This document shows, piece by piece, positions 22,101-32,628 of a stretch of DNA of 64,000 nt; position 1 is the first letter of the stretch, and each line of letters begins with the position of its first letter. The position numbers were made by a program, and so were the translations under genes. The notes under the pieces are model-generated. The model saw nothing but the letters and a program-made list of their open reading frames with translations. It was not told the origin of the DNA and ran no database searches. The DNA is taken from positions 8,552,428-8,616,427 of the forward strand of contig OZ023194.1 in assembly GCA_963995505.1 (NCBI GenBank), in the 5' to 3' direction. Source of the DNA: Hypericum androsaemum (lineage: Eukaryota > Streptophyta > Magnoliopsida > Malpighiales > Hypericaceae).

Positions 22101-22901
22101 CCAAGCTATGCACAGTCCAAGGTCTAGCCATATTAAGATGGCTGACTAGATAATTAAGTATCTGAAGTCGTGTCCTGGAAGAGATCTTTGGTTTAAGCAC
22201 TCAAGTAATCTTGATATTGTTGGTTTTTGCCATGCAAACTATGCTGGGAGTGTTGACAACAAAAGATCAACCTCGGGGTACTGCACATTCGTAGGGAGAA
22301 ACTTGGTTACAAGGAGTAGCAAGAAATAGAAGGTCGTATCATGATCCACTGCGAAGTTTGAATATAGAGCTATGTCTGATGCAACAAGTGAATTAATCTG
22401 GATCAAAAATCTGCTTGGAGAACTTGGCTTCCCTGCTATTCTTCCCATGAAGTTATACTGCGATAACCAAGCCGCTATTCACATAGCTGCAAATCTGGTG
22501 TTTCACAAGAAAACCAAGCACATAGAAGTGAATTGCCACTTTGTTCGAGAAAAAATTCAAGAAGGACTGATCACCACGCCTTACATATACAGTCAGAGGC
22601 AATTGGTAGACATCTTTACAAAGCCTCTACTACTAGGACAGTTCAACTACGTTCTTGGAAAGTTGGGCATGCATAATATATATTCTTCAGCTTGAGGGGG
22701 AGCGTTGGAAGTTAGGAACAAAGTCATCAAGTTGGATGCTTGCTACAACAACCCACAAGCGTTGTAGATTACAAGGTCTGCAGCAGAACATGGCACTGAT
22801 AATGTTGCTGCTGCACATTTGTCATCTCGGGCCTTGCACATATATATATTTATTCAATCTGGAATAATATAGTTCAAGTTTCTCAATATTATTTTATAAC
22901 A
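19109..22901 (+). mobile_element. Degenerate Copia retrotransposon, copy B (3' end complete)
   Basis: 5' LTR sequence ends at 19,317 and the primer-binding site TGGTATCAGAGC is at 19,318-19,329. Gag segments lie at 19,439-19,927 and 19,931-20,128. A degenerate zinc-knuckle region (KDKCWFLHPH) follows at about 20,225-20,260. The integrase is largely deleted. The RT frame is 21,294-21,773. The RT active site reads YVDN instead of YVDD in a shifted frame at about 21,735. The RNase H-side frame is 22,372-22,695 (LYCDNQAAIHIA, KTKHIEVNCHFVRE, LVDIFTKPL). The polypurine tract GCTTGAGGGGGAG is at 22,690-22,702 and the 3' LTR at 22,703-22,901. It is non-functional: there are many stops and a catalytic residue is lost. 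Confidence 0.88.
20854..20880. repeat. Interstitial telomere-type repeat in Copia copy B
   Basis: This is the same three-unit AGGGTTT tract at the equivalent position of Copia copy B. It therefore predates the segmental duplication. Confidence 0.75.
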
Positions 22902-23440
22902 GAGATTCTCATTTAACCTTGTCGTTATCTATGAGCTTGCAATCAACTTCACCAATGAAAGAGATCATCTTGTAATCTGAATATCGCAAATTGTAATTGA
23001 GTAGACTGTGAAAGCTTTTAATGATATAAATATAAATCAATATCCACAAGCCAATTGATGAAGTCGTGCTTTTGAATTCTCCTTTCAAGAATAGGGATAC
23101 CGCTCACTAGAGAAATATAGGAATGTCCCATAACGCAAATAAACATACTCTTTTCCTCCTCACATCAATTCAAACCAAAAAAGACTAATTTGAAAGAATT
23201 TTGAAATCATTGGGACCCACTTGTAATTCTATCCTCCTGGCAAATATTCAAATCAGTTCATGCTCCACCGAAACTCATATTAAGTCATCGAAGTACTGTT
23301 TATTTCCCTTTCAAAAAATTCACACATCTTTGAAAAATTCCCTTTCGACCCTTCGATTCCCCAAATCACCAACCCTAATTTGAGAAAGAGAGAATCAAAC
23401 TAGACACCCAAGGGAGCAGCAGTAGGTAGACTGTAACGGG
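22902..23440. other. Spacer without a recognisable gene
   Basis: This is AT-rich sequence after the Copia 3' LTR, with no open frame above about 60 codons that resembles a known protein. I see nothing I can assign. Confidence 0.4.
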
Positions 23441-23449
23441 GCAACTCTG

Positions 23450-24880
23450 ACAGTTGGAGTGCAGGCCGGACTGAGTCGTCAGTGCGGATATCGGTCAGTG
23501 TAGACTCCCCGACGAGGGCTCACGATGGGACGTCTCCTGGAATCGTGCGGACGAAGGTGGGAGATCATCGGATCTGGGTAACGAGTGGTACAACCAAGAA
23601 CTCGCAGATCTGGTCCTCATGGCGCGTGAGGTGGACGGATGATCTTATGGTGTCTCTGAAGGTCTCAATCCCCAGGCGGCTTACGGGCCGATACGACAGT
23701 CGGTGAGCTCTTCTGACGATGTTAGCTGTGAGGACAGGGGAGAGGTAGTCGGCGGTATCTACTTCAAGACCACATAGAGGACAAAGAGAATCGATCCACC
23801 AAGTAGACCAACCCTGCGTAGATTGTCTCCAGTTTTGATACGACCCTGCAAGGCCATCCATAGAAAGCAACTGACCTTAAAAGGGATGAGCTTAGGCCAG
23901 CCATTTCAAAGAATCGATGGGCCAGGAAGAAGAACCCGCGTCAAACATTAGTCTATACAGGCACTTGATAGAGAAACCCGATGAGATATCCGCTTTCCAC
24001 ACAACTCGGTCAGCCTGCTTCAGTGATAAAGGGCCAGAAGGAAGAGAAGAGAGCAAACCTTGCCAAGAATCCTCCTCCCACCCGTGAAGATTACGTCTCT
24101 AGCACAGCCTCCATCTCCAAGAACCCGAATCCCACGACCAGCAATTGCCAACAACCGCACCTTTTAAAATGGACAGCGAGTATAGCCTAGGAAACATAGC
24201 CGAAAGAGGTGCCTCTGTACACCAAGCGTTCTCCCAGAACCTAATCAAATCACTCCTGCCAAGGGCATAACCAATATTCTGCCTAAAAATGGAAGCAGAG
24301 GCTACCTCAGAGGAGGCGATATTGTAAATGTTCAACCAATGACCAGGCAAGCGCCTGCAGTATGGAATTCTTGCAAGAATAGTTGAAACATTAAAATCAG
24401 GAGTGCCGTGAATTTCACTAATCACCTTTGGCCAAAACGCGTTACGGTCAGAAAGATAACGCCAAATCCATTTAGGAAGTAAAGCTTCGTTATGGATATC
24501 GAGGCGAATTAGCCCCAAGCCTCCGTTGTCGATCGGGAGGCAAACATGGCTCCACGACACGAATGCGAGGCTTCTCTTGTTTGGGTCTTCAGACCATAAG
24601 AACTTCCGCATTTTCCCTCCAGTAGCTTCAAAACACCTGTAGGTACCTTAAAGATGGACATGTAAAAGATGGGTAAGCAAGAAAGTACCGCTTTAATCAA
24701 TGTCACACGACCGCCGATGGATAATAGTCTGCCCTTCCAAGAAGACAGCTTTCGATCAAACAATTCGATGATCAGTTCCCAATGGAAATGCCTCTTCATG
24801 GAAGCTCCTACAGGTACACCAAGGTATTTAAAAGGGAGTTTCTGACCACGACAGCCCCAACTAGTAGTAGCACTTGTCAT
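23450..24880 (-). mobile_element. LINE (non-LTR retrotransposon) C-terminal pol fragment
   Basis: The minus-strand frame 24,509-24,880 gives LPFKYLGVPVGA and SSWKGRLLSIGGRVTLIKAV, the thumb-side region of plant LINE reverse transcriptase. A shifted frame at 24,099-24,611 continues with MRKFLWSED, WSHVCLPIDNGGLGL and RFWENAWC. The frame 23,565-23,870 holds the zf-RVT motif CPLCGLEVDTADYL. The frame changes and lack of the catalytic RT part make it a truncated, decayed copy. It lies between loci 3 and 4. Confidence 0.85.
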
Positions 24881-24899
24881 CCAGTCTTCCTCGAGATAA

Positions 24900-25879
24900 T
24901 TCTCCTAAATCAAAAGGGGCACGATACATCACCTATCCATTAACGGTGTCCACGTGGACGGCGAACAAATGGCAAGGAGTAAACTAGAAATATAATCTTC
25001 TGTGTAGAGAAGAATCCACTCATTAAAAGATTTTAAGACAAAGTATTTCCTAAGTAAATACTCAATAATTGAATTATAACATATCATAATCTCAACACTA
25101 CAAGCTAACAAATTTTATATAGAGCTAAAATTAATTCTAGAATCATAAATAGCTTAAAACACCTAATTAACTCATAACTAGATAAATATTCAATAAACTA
25201 AAATATATCGGGCTTGACTGTCAGTTGCGTTATGAGTTTGGGGTTAAATTCAAGGAGTGGCCAAAAGAAATTTCTCTGGCCTACAACAGTTATCTAACTA
25301 GTGACTAAATACAGATCCAAAGATTACTCTATTTAATTGATTAATTTAAAGATATATAAAATTTTAGTTATAAAAAGGACAAGTCTTATCACACCATTCA
25401 CTTTTCAATTGTTTTTTCTTATATTAAATACTTGTTAAGAAATTTTTACCTTTTTTATGTTCCACCGGCTTCAAATTTGGATTAGTCGGCCTAGCAAATT
25501 CCGAATAGTGTAAACCAAAACATTGCTCAAATATGATTCTATTACTACTTTAATATGATTTCATTTTTATGTTAAAAATGGTTTTAACAATGTTTTAATG
25601 GTGGTCCCGTAAATGAAGGTCAAACCATGTACATAAATCTGGAACGACAAAAATGTTAATTTCAAATCACTGAAATTTGAAAAACATAAATCTGCACATA
25701 AATAGGAACCACCTCCATGGAAAATCGGAACTACTTGAACATAAAAAAGTTGAAACAACCATTAATACATAAATATGAAGAAAATTTGAAAATAATAAAC
25801 ACAAAGTACCTTTATTAAACGTCCTTAGGATCGTTTATATTTAAATTGCCCGGCTACTTTCTTATTTATAAATTTTTTT
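24900..25879. other. AT-rich spacer
   Basis: No gene or complete element is recognisable. The segment near 25,170-25,210 repeats the spacer sequence upstream of locus 3. Conserved 3' flank of locus 4 starts at about 25,880. Confidence 0.45.
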
Positions 25880-26315
25880 TCTTAAAGTGTTGTAGTTGGT
25901 CAAGGGTTTGCAAAAGTTTAGTCAGCGTCCAGCAGTTCCTCTTTTTCTTTACTTTTTATTTTGCTTTCCACATTCATAAATTGAATTTCAAATAGACTAA
26001 CAACATTGTATGTTCAAATATCTTTAGTCACAGTTACGTACGCACACAAAGTGTTGCCTAACAATGACATTCATTTAATTGTTAAACTAGGAGGTGATTT
26101 TTTATGGTAGGAAAGAGGTAAATTATTAATACAAGCCACGATGGTGACCAAAATTCATAACATGCGGTAGCAAAGCAACTCCGGCACAAATATGCTAAAT
26201 CAATTACGAAATCTGCAATGAATTTATTAATAAAACCAAATAAAATAACCAATCCGCAATCAACATTGCCTAAACATAATATGCTAACGATCTACTACAC
26301 AAAATGTTTTTTAAA
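25880..26315 (-). repeat. Conserved 3' flank of the NBR1-like unit (locus 4)
   Basis: This is the cleanest copy of the downstream flank, with AGTGTTGTAGTTGGTCAAGG, CAGCAGTTCCTCTTTTT and ATTAATAAAACCAAATAAA. It serves as the uninterrupted reference for the MITE-split flank of locus 1. Confidence 0.7.
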
Positions 26316-27103
26316 CTAACTGTTATACGGACGCCCACTCGGACGATAAATTGCTGATATGATACACAAGGAAATTATGATAATAATGGGAGACACAGTT
26401 AGGATGGAGGGACCATACACAAACGGTAGTAAAAATATAACAAGAAGTAGAAACACATTAAGGGAACCTCCAAGACACATAATAGCTGAAAATTCAACTT
26501 TAGCTGGTTGGGGCAGAGAGTTGTTTTTGGTGAGATTTGTTTCTGGTTGCTGAGTTGCTGCTTTCCCTCCATCAACAGCAGATGGTGGTGTTCCTGAAAA
26601 TGCAAAGGTGAACCCAATCAGATATTGCATCAACATCGAGAGAGGAAACATTTCGACGTAGAAGCAAGCCACATTACCAACACTCGATTTTGATTTCTTG
26701 CATCCCTTCTTGGGAAAAACAGACTCAGAGACAACACCTTTAGTCGCAACATGTTCTTCAGCCGTCGGTTTGGTGGACAATGGAACATCTGCAGCTCCTT
26801 TCCTTTCGACTGCATCTGATCTGACTTGAGATTTTTGTCCCTGTTTAAGGCAAGACGATCCCGTCTCCATATCTTCTAAGAGTTTGTCATGCTCCATTTC
26901 TCCATTCTCCTGGATGGAAGCGTTGAAACGCCCAAGAGTATCATTATATTGAACCTGCAGAAACAGACATTCTCCTTACAAACCAGAAAACCCTAAATAA
27001 ATATTAAACTTGACCCAAAATTGTTCACAGCAAGAACAAAATTAAGCGGAAAAAAAATGAAGAGAGGAAAGGGAAGGACCTTGATGACGAGGGTGGAGGC
27101 CAT
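26316..27103 (-). CDS. NBR1-like locus 4: shortened PB1 plus membrane tail, two exons (intact)
   Basis: Exon 1 is 27,080-27,103 (MASTLVIK, donor GTCCTT). Exon 2 is 26,316-26,954 (acceptor CTGCAG, then VQYNDTLGRFNASIQENGE). Together they give 220 aa without a stop. As in loci 2 and 3, an in-frame deletion removed the rest of PB1 including the acidic OPCA loop, joining GEMEH to DKLLEDMETGSSCL. A polar lysine- and serine-rich linker follows, then the cluster-wide block CFYVEMFPLSMLMQYLIGFT. The C-terminus has two hydrophobic segments: FLLLVIFLLPFVYG, then SPIIIIISLCIISA, with a short polar end. This predicts a membrane-anchored protein with a cytosolic basic N-terminus. It could still offer the PB1 basic face to NBR1-type partners; that is inference. 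The promoter appears damaged (see finding). Confidence 0.68.
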
Positions 27104-27120
27104 GCCTAGAAACCAACGCG

Positions 27121-27215
27121 TGAATTATGAGGGACTCCCAAAAGGCGTATCTGTGTGCCGCTTTTGGATGAGGGAATTAGAGTTTGAAGAGGATTGTGAA
27201 AGCCAGAGATCCTAT
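27121..27215 (-). promoter_or_regulatory. Upstream region of locus 4 with TATA segment missing
   Basis: The block with CCAAAAGCGGCACACAGATACGCC is conserved with loci 1 and 3. The following segment, which holds the TATA-like sequence in those loci, is absent: CTCATAATTC runs almost directly into the leader ACGCGTTGGTTTCTAGGC before the ATG at 27,103. About 60 bp are missing relative to locus 3. Confidence 0.5.
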
Positions 27216-27219
27216 TTAT

Positions 27220-27885
27220 TAGTGTAATTTGCTGCTTTAATGATAAAGTCAACTCAACCACTATCGCAAATCACGGGGGTTTAGTTTAGTTTGTTTAGAA
27301 TTTTAGATGCACTCTATAAAAAATTTAGTGACTCCAACACAAAAGATATTACATGTGTACTATAACCCTGTGATCCGAATAACTAAAATTATTTCAGCTC
27401 AAATTCGTTTATATACTTAAATTTTTCTTGGCAATATCACAATAATTCTACGAAGAACAGTATATATAGATAAAGAAATGATAATAACATATGTCATATT
27501 CTTTTAGCGAGTGAATTCTTTCACAAGCTTAAACCGATAAGAAAAAAATGGAAGATACATAATGATTGTACCATTCTTATCTTCTTCTTTTTTTTTTTTT
27601 TTACAAACTCCGAGTCCATCGGAAGTTTTTTTTGGGTAGGTGAGTCCATCAGATGTTAACGTGTAGAAGAAAAGATAAAATTCAATCTATTGTACAACAA
27701 TTCGAGTGCGTGGAAGTTCAAAGAGTAAGATTTGGTACACTCTCCGGTCTCCACACATCTACAATTTGGCACCTTTGACTTTATCGTAATGAAATTGTCT
27801 TTATTGTAAAAACCAGTTCTAGTATTGACACTTAAAACCTTATGTTCATATTTAACTTGGGTAGTCACGTAAATGGATGAAGAAG
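27220..27885. other. Spacer without a recognisable gene
   Basis: This is AT-rich sequence with a poly(T) run near 27,585-27,602. Short open frames are present on the minus strand but match no family I know. It ends at a gypsy-related fragment. Confidence 0.45.
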
Positions 27886-27889
27886 TGAC

Positions 27890-28578
27890 CAATTAGATGC
27901 TAATAAGAAAGACATAGAACGACAATAATAAGAGTTTCAATCCGTTGATTCTTAGAATACCCGGAAAGCAATAAGGATCACAAGTCCGTTGATCTAACAA
28001 GATACCGAAATCGCGATACAAAATTAGAGAAATCCTAAATTTATTTACCAAGTAAAATAATATAGTACATGTCCTATTTATAAAGAATAAAAAGAATCCT
28101 ATTAACTAGAATCATATTATAAATCTAACTCATAATAATAATTCAGAAGCTAATTAACTAATAAATCTATCTCCGTCCTTATCTCCATTATTCTGCTCCG
28201 GTTGGAAAAATTCGTCATCGAATTTAGTGTGGTCGGTCAGTTTGAGATCTTCGTACATGCACTCTTGAATACCTTTGAGCAACGTGGTGACACTTGATAT
28301 CTTCCATCACAACAGAATAAATATTTAAAAATTAAGTAATCATAAGGAGTTTCGAGATGAAAGACCAAGAACTCACATTTTCGGACAAATTTTTGGGCAT
28401 CTTGGAGGACATTCCACATATTCAACAGTAGAGAACTTTTAACATAAGTAAACTTGTCAACTCCGAGAAAAGCTAAGGATACAATTTGGCAACAAGGCAA
28501 GAGATTTCTTGGCCCTAATGGCTTGATTCTCACTTTCCATTCAAACGAAGTACCTAAGCCATCAACAAAATCTACCAC
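27890..28578 (-). mobile_element. Partial gypsy-type element: 3' coding end and LTR
   Basis: On the minus strand a frame (28,237-28,578) contains FKYLFCCDGRYQVSP, similar to SKYLFCWTGRCQVQP of the element at 34.4 kb. It is followed by a DDEFFQP-type end and then LTR-like sequence with TCTAAGAATCAACGGATT and TTAGATCAACGGACTTG, motifs shared with the LTRs at 32.6 and 34.6 kb. It is a diverged relative of that short gypsy element, truncated at its 5' side. No second LTR is seen. Confidence 0.6.
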
Positions 28579-28779
28579 AACCTTACAATCTGATTGAATT
28601 TGGACTTTGGTAATGTGATAATTTTGTGTACAAGTTTTACCGCCATCGAGAGAGCTTGCAGTTCGGTTTCTAGTGAAGATTGTTGCATTTTAACAACCAA
28701 TAATGTGGCTTTAATGATTTCTAGCCACTATAATCCCCGAATTAAGATACATTGCACTTCACTATCACCTCATTTGATG

Positions 28780-28927
28780 AGGAGGGGAGGCAATGTACAA
28801 CTGTTGTAAGCCAATTCATCCGATGCACAGATACGCTAAATTATAAATGAAATATGTATTATGCGTTTATTAATAAAACCAAATAACTTAACCCATCCGC
28901 AATCAGCTATTGGCTAAATAAAATATG
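28780..28927 (-). repeat. Conserved 3' flank of the NBR1-like unit (locus 5)
   Basis: This is a shortened copy of the cluster-wide downstream flank (GGGGAGGCAATGTACAACTG, ATTAATAAAACCAAATAACT). The remainder was lost or displaced by the gypsy fragment to the left. Confidence 0.6.
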
Positions 28928-29898
28928 CTAACAATCTACCGTATTGAAACTATCACACCATGTAAAATCTATGATAATCAGGACAATGAGGATAATAATG
29001 GGAGACATGGTTAGGATGGAGGGACCATGCGCACAAGGTAGTAAGAAAAGAAAAAGTAGTAGAAACCCGATAAGAGCCATTGTAAGAATCTCCATAACTT
29101 GATCTTGGATTGTTGGAACATGAAGTTTGTGAAACATGTTCTTGGGAGGAACATGTTCTTCAGCGGTTGCTTTGGTGGCCAATGCAACTTCTGCAACTCC
29201 TTTCATTTCGGCTACAGTCGGTCCGCCTTCAGATGGTTGTACCTTTTTCAGGGAAGACAATCCCATCTTGAGCACAACTGGTGAGTCTTCTAGATGTGAA
29301 GTCTCTCCACCATTAGTTCTAGCGAGTGGTTTAGCAACTCTCCCGTTGTTCAACACAACATTAATCCTCAGAAACGCGAGGCTCTGCTAAGTGACATCAC
29401 TCAGATCATCATCATCAACCAGCGTCACTACGTCCGCATCCTCGTCAACGTATGTCAGAATAAGATCAGCATCCGCGGGGAAATCGAACAGGCGGAGAAT
29501 CTTGGTCTTGAGAGCAACCATGTCAAGATCCAGTTCTCCATTCTTCTTGATGGAAGCATTGAAACGCCTAAGAGTACCATCATGTTGAACCTGCAGAAAG
29601 AGAAAAAAAAAGTATGTCCGAATCCGGATCCGTAACCAAGCACATGCCAACCTTACACTTCCGGTATCAGATCACTTCATCTCAGTACAGTTAAGAAATT
29701 TGGATACATCGAAATATAAAAAGAAGAAGAAGACGATGAACAACTCGAACTCAAACTCAAACCCGAAGAGAAAAGCAGGGTTTAAAAACAACTAAATTAA
29801 AAATCTAAGCAGAAAAATCCAAACTTCACTAAAGTAAGGAGAAAAGGGTACAGGAAGAGAAGAAAAGGAAGGACCTTGATAACGAGGCTGGACGCCAT
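28928..29898 (-). pseudogene. NBR1-like locus 5: PB1 plus membrane tail with one nonsense codon
   Basis: Exon 1 is 29,875-29,898 (MASSLVIK). Exon 2 is 28,928-29,590 (acceptor CTGCAG, then VQHDGTLRRFNASIKKNGE). The PB1 domain is complete in outline: KTKILRLFDFPADADLILTY, then an OPCA loop reading DEDADVVTLVDDDDL. The codon for W in SDVTWQSLAFLRIN of loci 6 and 7 is TAG here (29,387-29,389). The frame then stays open to the end: linker, TAEEHV, and tail ALIGFLLLFLFLLP ... GPSILTMSPIIILIVLIII. A single substitution thus separates it from a full 228-aa protein. It is probably a young pseudogene; allelic variation or stop read-through are alternatives. The PB1-only product could still be made. Confidence 0.75.
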
Positions 29899-29965
29899 GG
29901 CTAGATGCGGACGCGTCCCGGTAAGTTAAGTTTGAGTTAGTGAAGATGACTCTACGAGCCCAACT

Positions 29966-29976
29966 CCTTTTTATAG
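29966..29976 (-). promoter_or_regulatory. TATA box of locus 5
   Basis: CTATAAAAAGG on the minus strand, about 70 bp upstream of the ATG at 29,898, is a good plant TATA box. The promoter differs from that of loci 1, 3 and 4, consistent with a second subfamily (loci 5-7). Confidence 0.6.
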
Positions 29977-29989
29977 CCAACTTAGTGAT

Positions 29990-30714
29990 AAAGGCAACTA
30001 TATATTAATATTTATTAGTGTTTAGTTGACATTAGAACTTAGAAGAGCAATATTGGGCTCTTTAGCATCGAAATTACTTCATGTTTGTAAATTCGGTGTG
30101 GACTTTTGTTTCTGAGAATTCGGTCTTTCTAGTTTTGAAAGGGACAGATATATCTCTTGTTTTGTTCCCGTGCAAGATAGGTTTTGATATACCCTCAAAA
30201 AAGAATTTGATTGATCAAATAAATTAGCATATTGCTATTCTTTTTGAAAGATGTATTCCAAAGTATTTATTTCCGTGCAAATAAGATCATTTTAACCTAA
30301 TCAACAATAAAATAAAATAAAATAAAATAATTTCTACATTGTAAAATAATAATGAAAAATGACATTTATAAAAATTTAATGCCAAGATAGGATCTTTGAG
30401 AGCGTCATTAAAAATATTACCAATGATTTAAATTCTGAGGTCGGACCGTTGACCAGAGGTCACCATGGGTTCGTTGAAATATGTAATACCGGAGAGTATC
30501 CCAGTCGCTATGACCGCGGTTCGACTAGGCTAATAAAAAGTATAATTTTGTAAAAATCTATATAACAATTTCTAAAGAAATTTGATTAGACGCTATTAAA
30601 TGGGAGAATTGTAATATCATTTTCAAAAATAAAAATACACTAACTTCAATTCTGATTAAAAAGTATGTTGTGCATAAAACAATGGAGACTATTTATTTGT
30701 ACTGAGCAGGAAAA
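29990..30714. other. Spacer paralogous to the region right of locus 7
   Basis: There is no gene. Several stretches match 39,770-40,700, for example GGTCTTTCTAGTTTTGAAAGGGACA, ATCATTTTAACCTAAT and GAGGTCGGACCGTTGACCAG. An (AAATA)n microsatellite lies at about 30,307-30,330. The match shows that the upstream flank was duplicated along with loci 5 and 7. Confidence 0.7.
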
Positions 30715-31865
30715 AAACTCAGGTGGTTTAATATATTGTATTGGGATGTCCAATACTTAGATAATTGATCCTTGAATTTTAAGAAATTAAACTCATTAAT
30801 CTCTCTGACCAATTTAAATCTTAAATAGCAATATGAGATTTCTAAAATATCTCACCTCACATTAAAACCTACAAAATAAAAAATCACCAACCGTAAAAAT
30901 AATACATGCCATTAAAATGGCTTAATACCTCAAAAAAAAACCTCAACCCCGTTTAAGTCAGTTTTCCATGTTCATCCCTAACCCAGGAGGCCATCACCTT
31001 CCCCGCTCCTCACCCTTGATCACCACCAACTTGCTCCTAAAAATGGAAACCGCTTCCCGGGTTGGAATCAAAACTACCTATTTCACTTACCGTGGTTCCC
31101 AATTCGGATGGAGGTCGGGCGATGATGACCTGCAGCTCGGACGCGGGGACCCATGTCGTGGGTGTCGGTTTTTCCCATTAGAAGTTTGGGGTACAAAGCC
31201 ATATGATGTTAGGGTTTTGACGGCCTGCTCCAATTTTATTTCAACGATGTTCTCAGTTTGTGCTTTTGCTGCGGTTAAGGGTTAATTGTACTTTTTATCG
31301 GATTCAGAATTTTCACTAATGCATTTGGCCACGTCCAGATTCGATCTTGATTGTACTTGGTTTGGCATGGTGGGTAGTTCCTCTTTGGAACCATTGTAAG
31401 GATTGAGACTTTGGAGTTTTGGTTTGGGTTGGGGTTCACAAAGTCGGTTTATCTTTGTGGCTACTTTTAATCGGCAAGAGTGTTGATGTAGAAGGTGTTC
31501 ATGATGAAGGGTGTTGATGTCGAAGGTGTTCTTGATGTTGCTTGGATCTGTTGAGTTTTTTTTGAAAGAGCGTTTGAAATTGTACAAGACATTGGATTTT
31601 TTTGAACAATTATTAGAAAATCAGGTACTGTTTTGGTATTTTTGACATCTAAAACGGCTTGTAATTTTTTTTACAGTTGGTGACTTTTTTTAATGATTTT
31701 GTAGGTTTTAAAGTGAGGTAATTGTATTTTAGTAATTTCATATTGTTATTGGAGATATAAATTGGTCCGAGGGACTAATAAGTTTAATTTTTTAAAATTT
31801 GGGAACTAATTTATTAAGTACTGAACTTTTTAGTACAATATATTAAACCATAGAGACTTATGAAT
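30715..31865. mobile_element. Long-terminal-inverted-repeat element (MULE or foldback type)
   Basis: About 200 bp at 30,720-30,930 is inverted-complementary to about 31,665-31,865. Shared on the two arms are TGGTTTAATATATTGTA, ATTAAACTCATTA/ATTAAACTTATTA, GACCAATTTA and AAAACCTACAAAAT. The roughly 730-bp interior is much richer in GC. It holds a 105-codon frame (30,968-31,285, plus strand) and a 101-codon frame (31,282-31,587, minus strand), neither recognised. Long inverted repeats around unrelated GC-rich sequence are typical of Mutator-like elements that capture gene fragments. I could not define a target duplication or a transposase. Confidence 0.65.
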
Positions 31866-31879
31866 TTTTTTTCTCTTAA

Positions 31880-32620
31880 TAAAAAGAAAAACAAATCTTC
31901 GAAAAAACTACTTAATAAAACTGAGACCGCATATGGACGTGAATTCAATTCATATATGTGAAGTTTGAACCACATAAATAGGAATTACCTACACATAAAT
32001 TGGACCACCTTCACAAAAAGTTAAAACTACAACTAAAACATAAAAATGAAATCGTATTTGAAAATAAGTTTTTTCACAAAGGTGACGCGAAGTCAATATA
32101 GAAATAAACAATTTACAATGTGGAAAGGGAAAGCATAAACATGGAAAGGGAAAGAAAGAGCTGAAACAGCAAACGAAACCAAGCCAATCGAAAAACAGAG
32201 ACGCATGGGTGAAAGCGATTGGCAGACGTAAGGCTATAAGAGCCAAATATCTAAGGCAAAAGCTGCCAAGACAAGCAACGGCTAAAAACTACACGATTGT
32301 GTCAAAAATACAATCACGTAGGCATTTGAATGCATACGAAATGCACACAAATGAATGCCAAGATCGGATAAATCCAGCCAAGACAAAGCTATCCACCTGT
32401 ACCAACATGCAAAATTTTGAGAACCGAACAGATCTCAGGACGATCATAGGTCGATCCAAGTAAAAGCAGACGAAGATAAACCGATGACATACGAGAACAT
32501 AAAAGAAGTGTGACTCGCGATCACAAACAATAAGCATAGGAAAAAAATACGACAAATGCCAAAAAAATGACAGATAAGAAAAACAAGCAAAATAGGAAGC
32601 GAGATGACACGTCCCACCCC
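31880..32620. other. Spacer without a recognisable gene
   Basis: This is purine-rich, AT-rich DNA. Open frames of 80-106 codons on both strands overlap each other and have no recognisable features. I see nothing to assign. Confidence 0.4.
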
Positions 32621-32628
32621 ACCCCGAC

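Noticed and set aside
19109..22901. The possibility that Copia copy B is an active element.
   Set aside because: The gag start is followed by a stop, most of the integrase is missing, the RT active site reads YVDN and the frames are broken.
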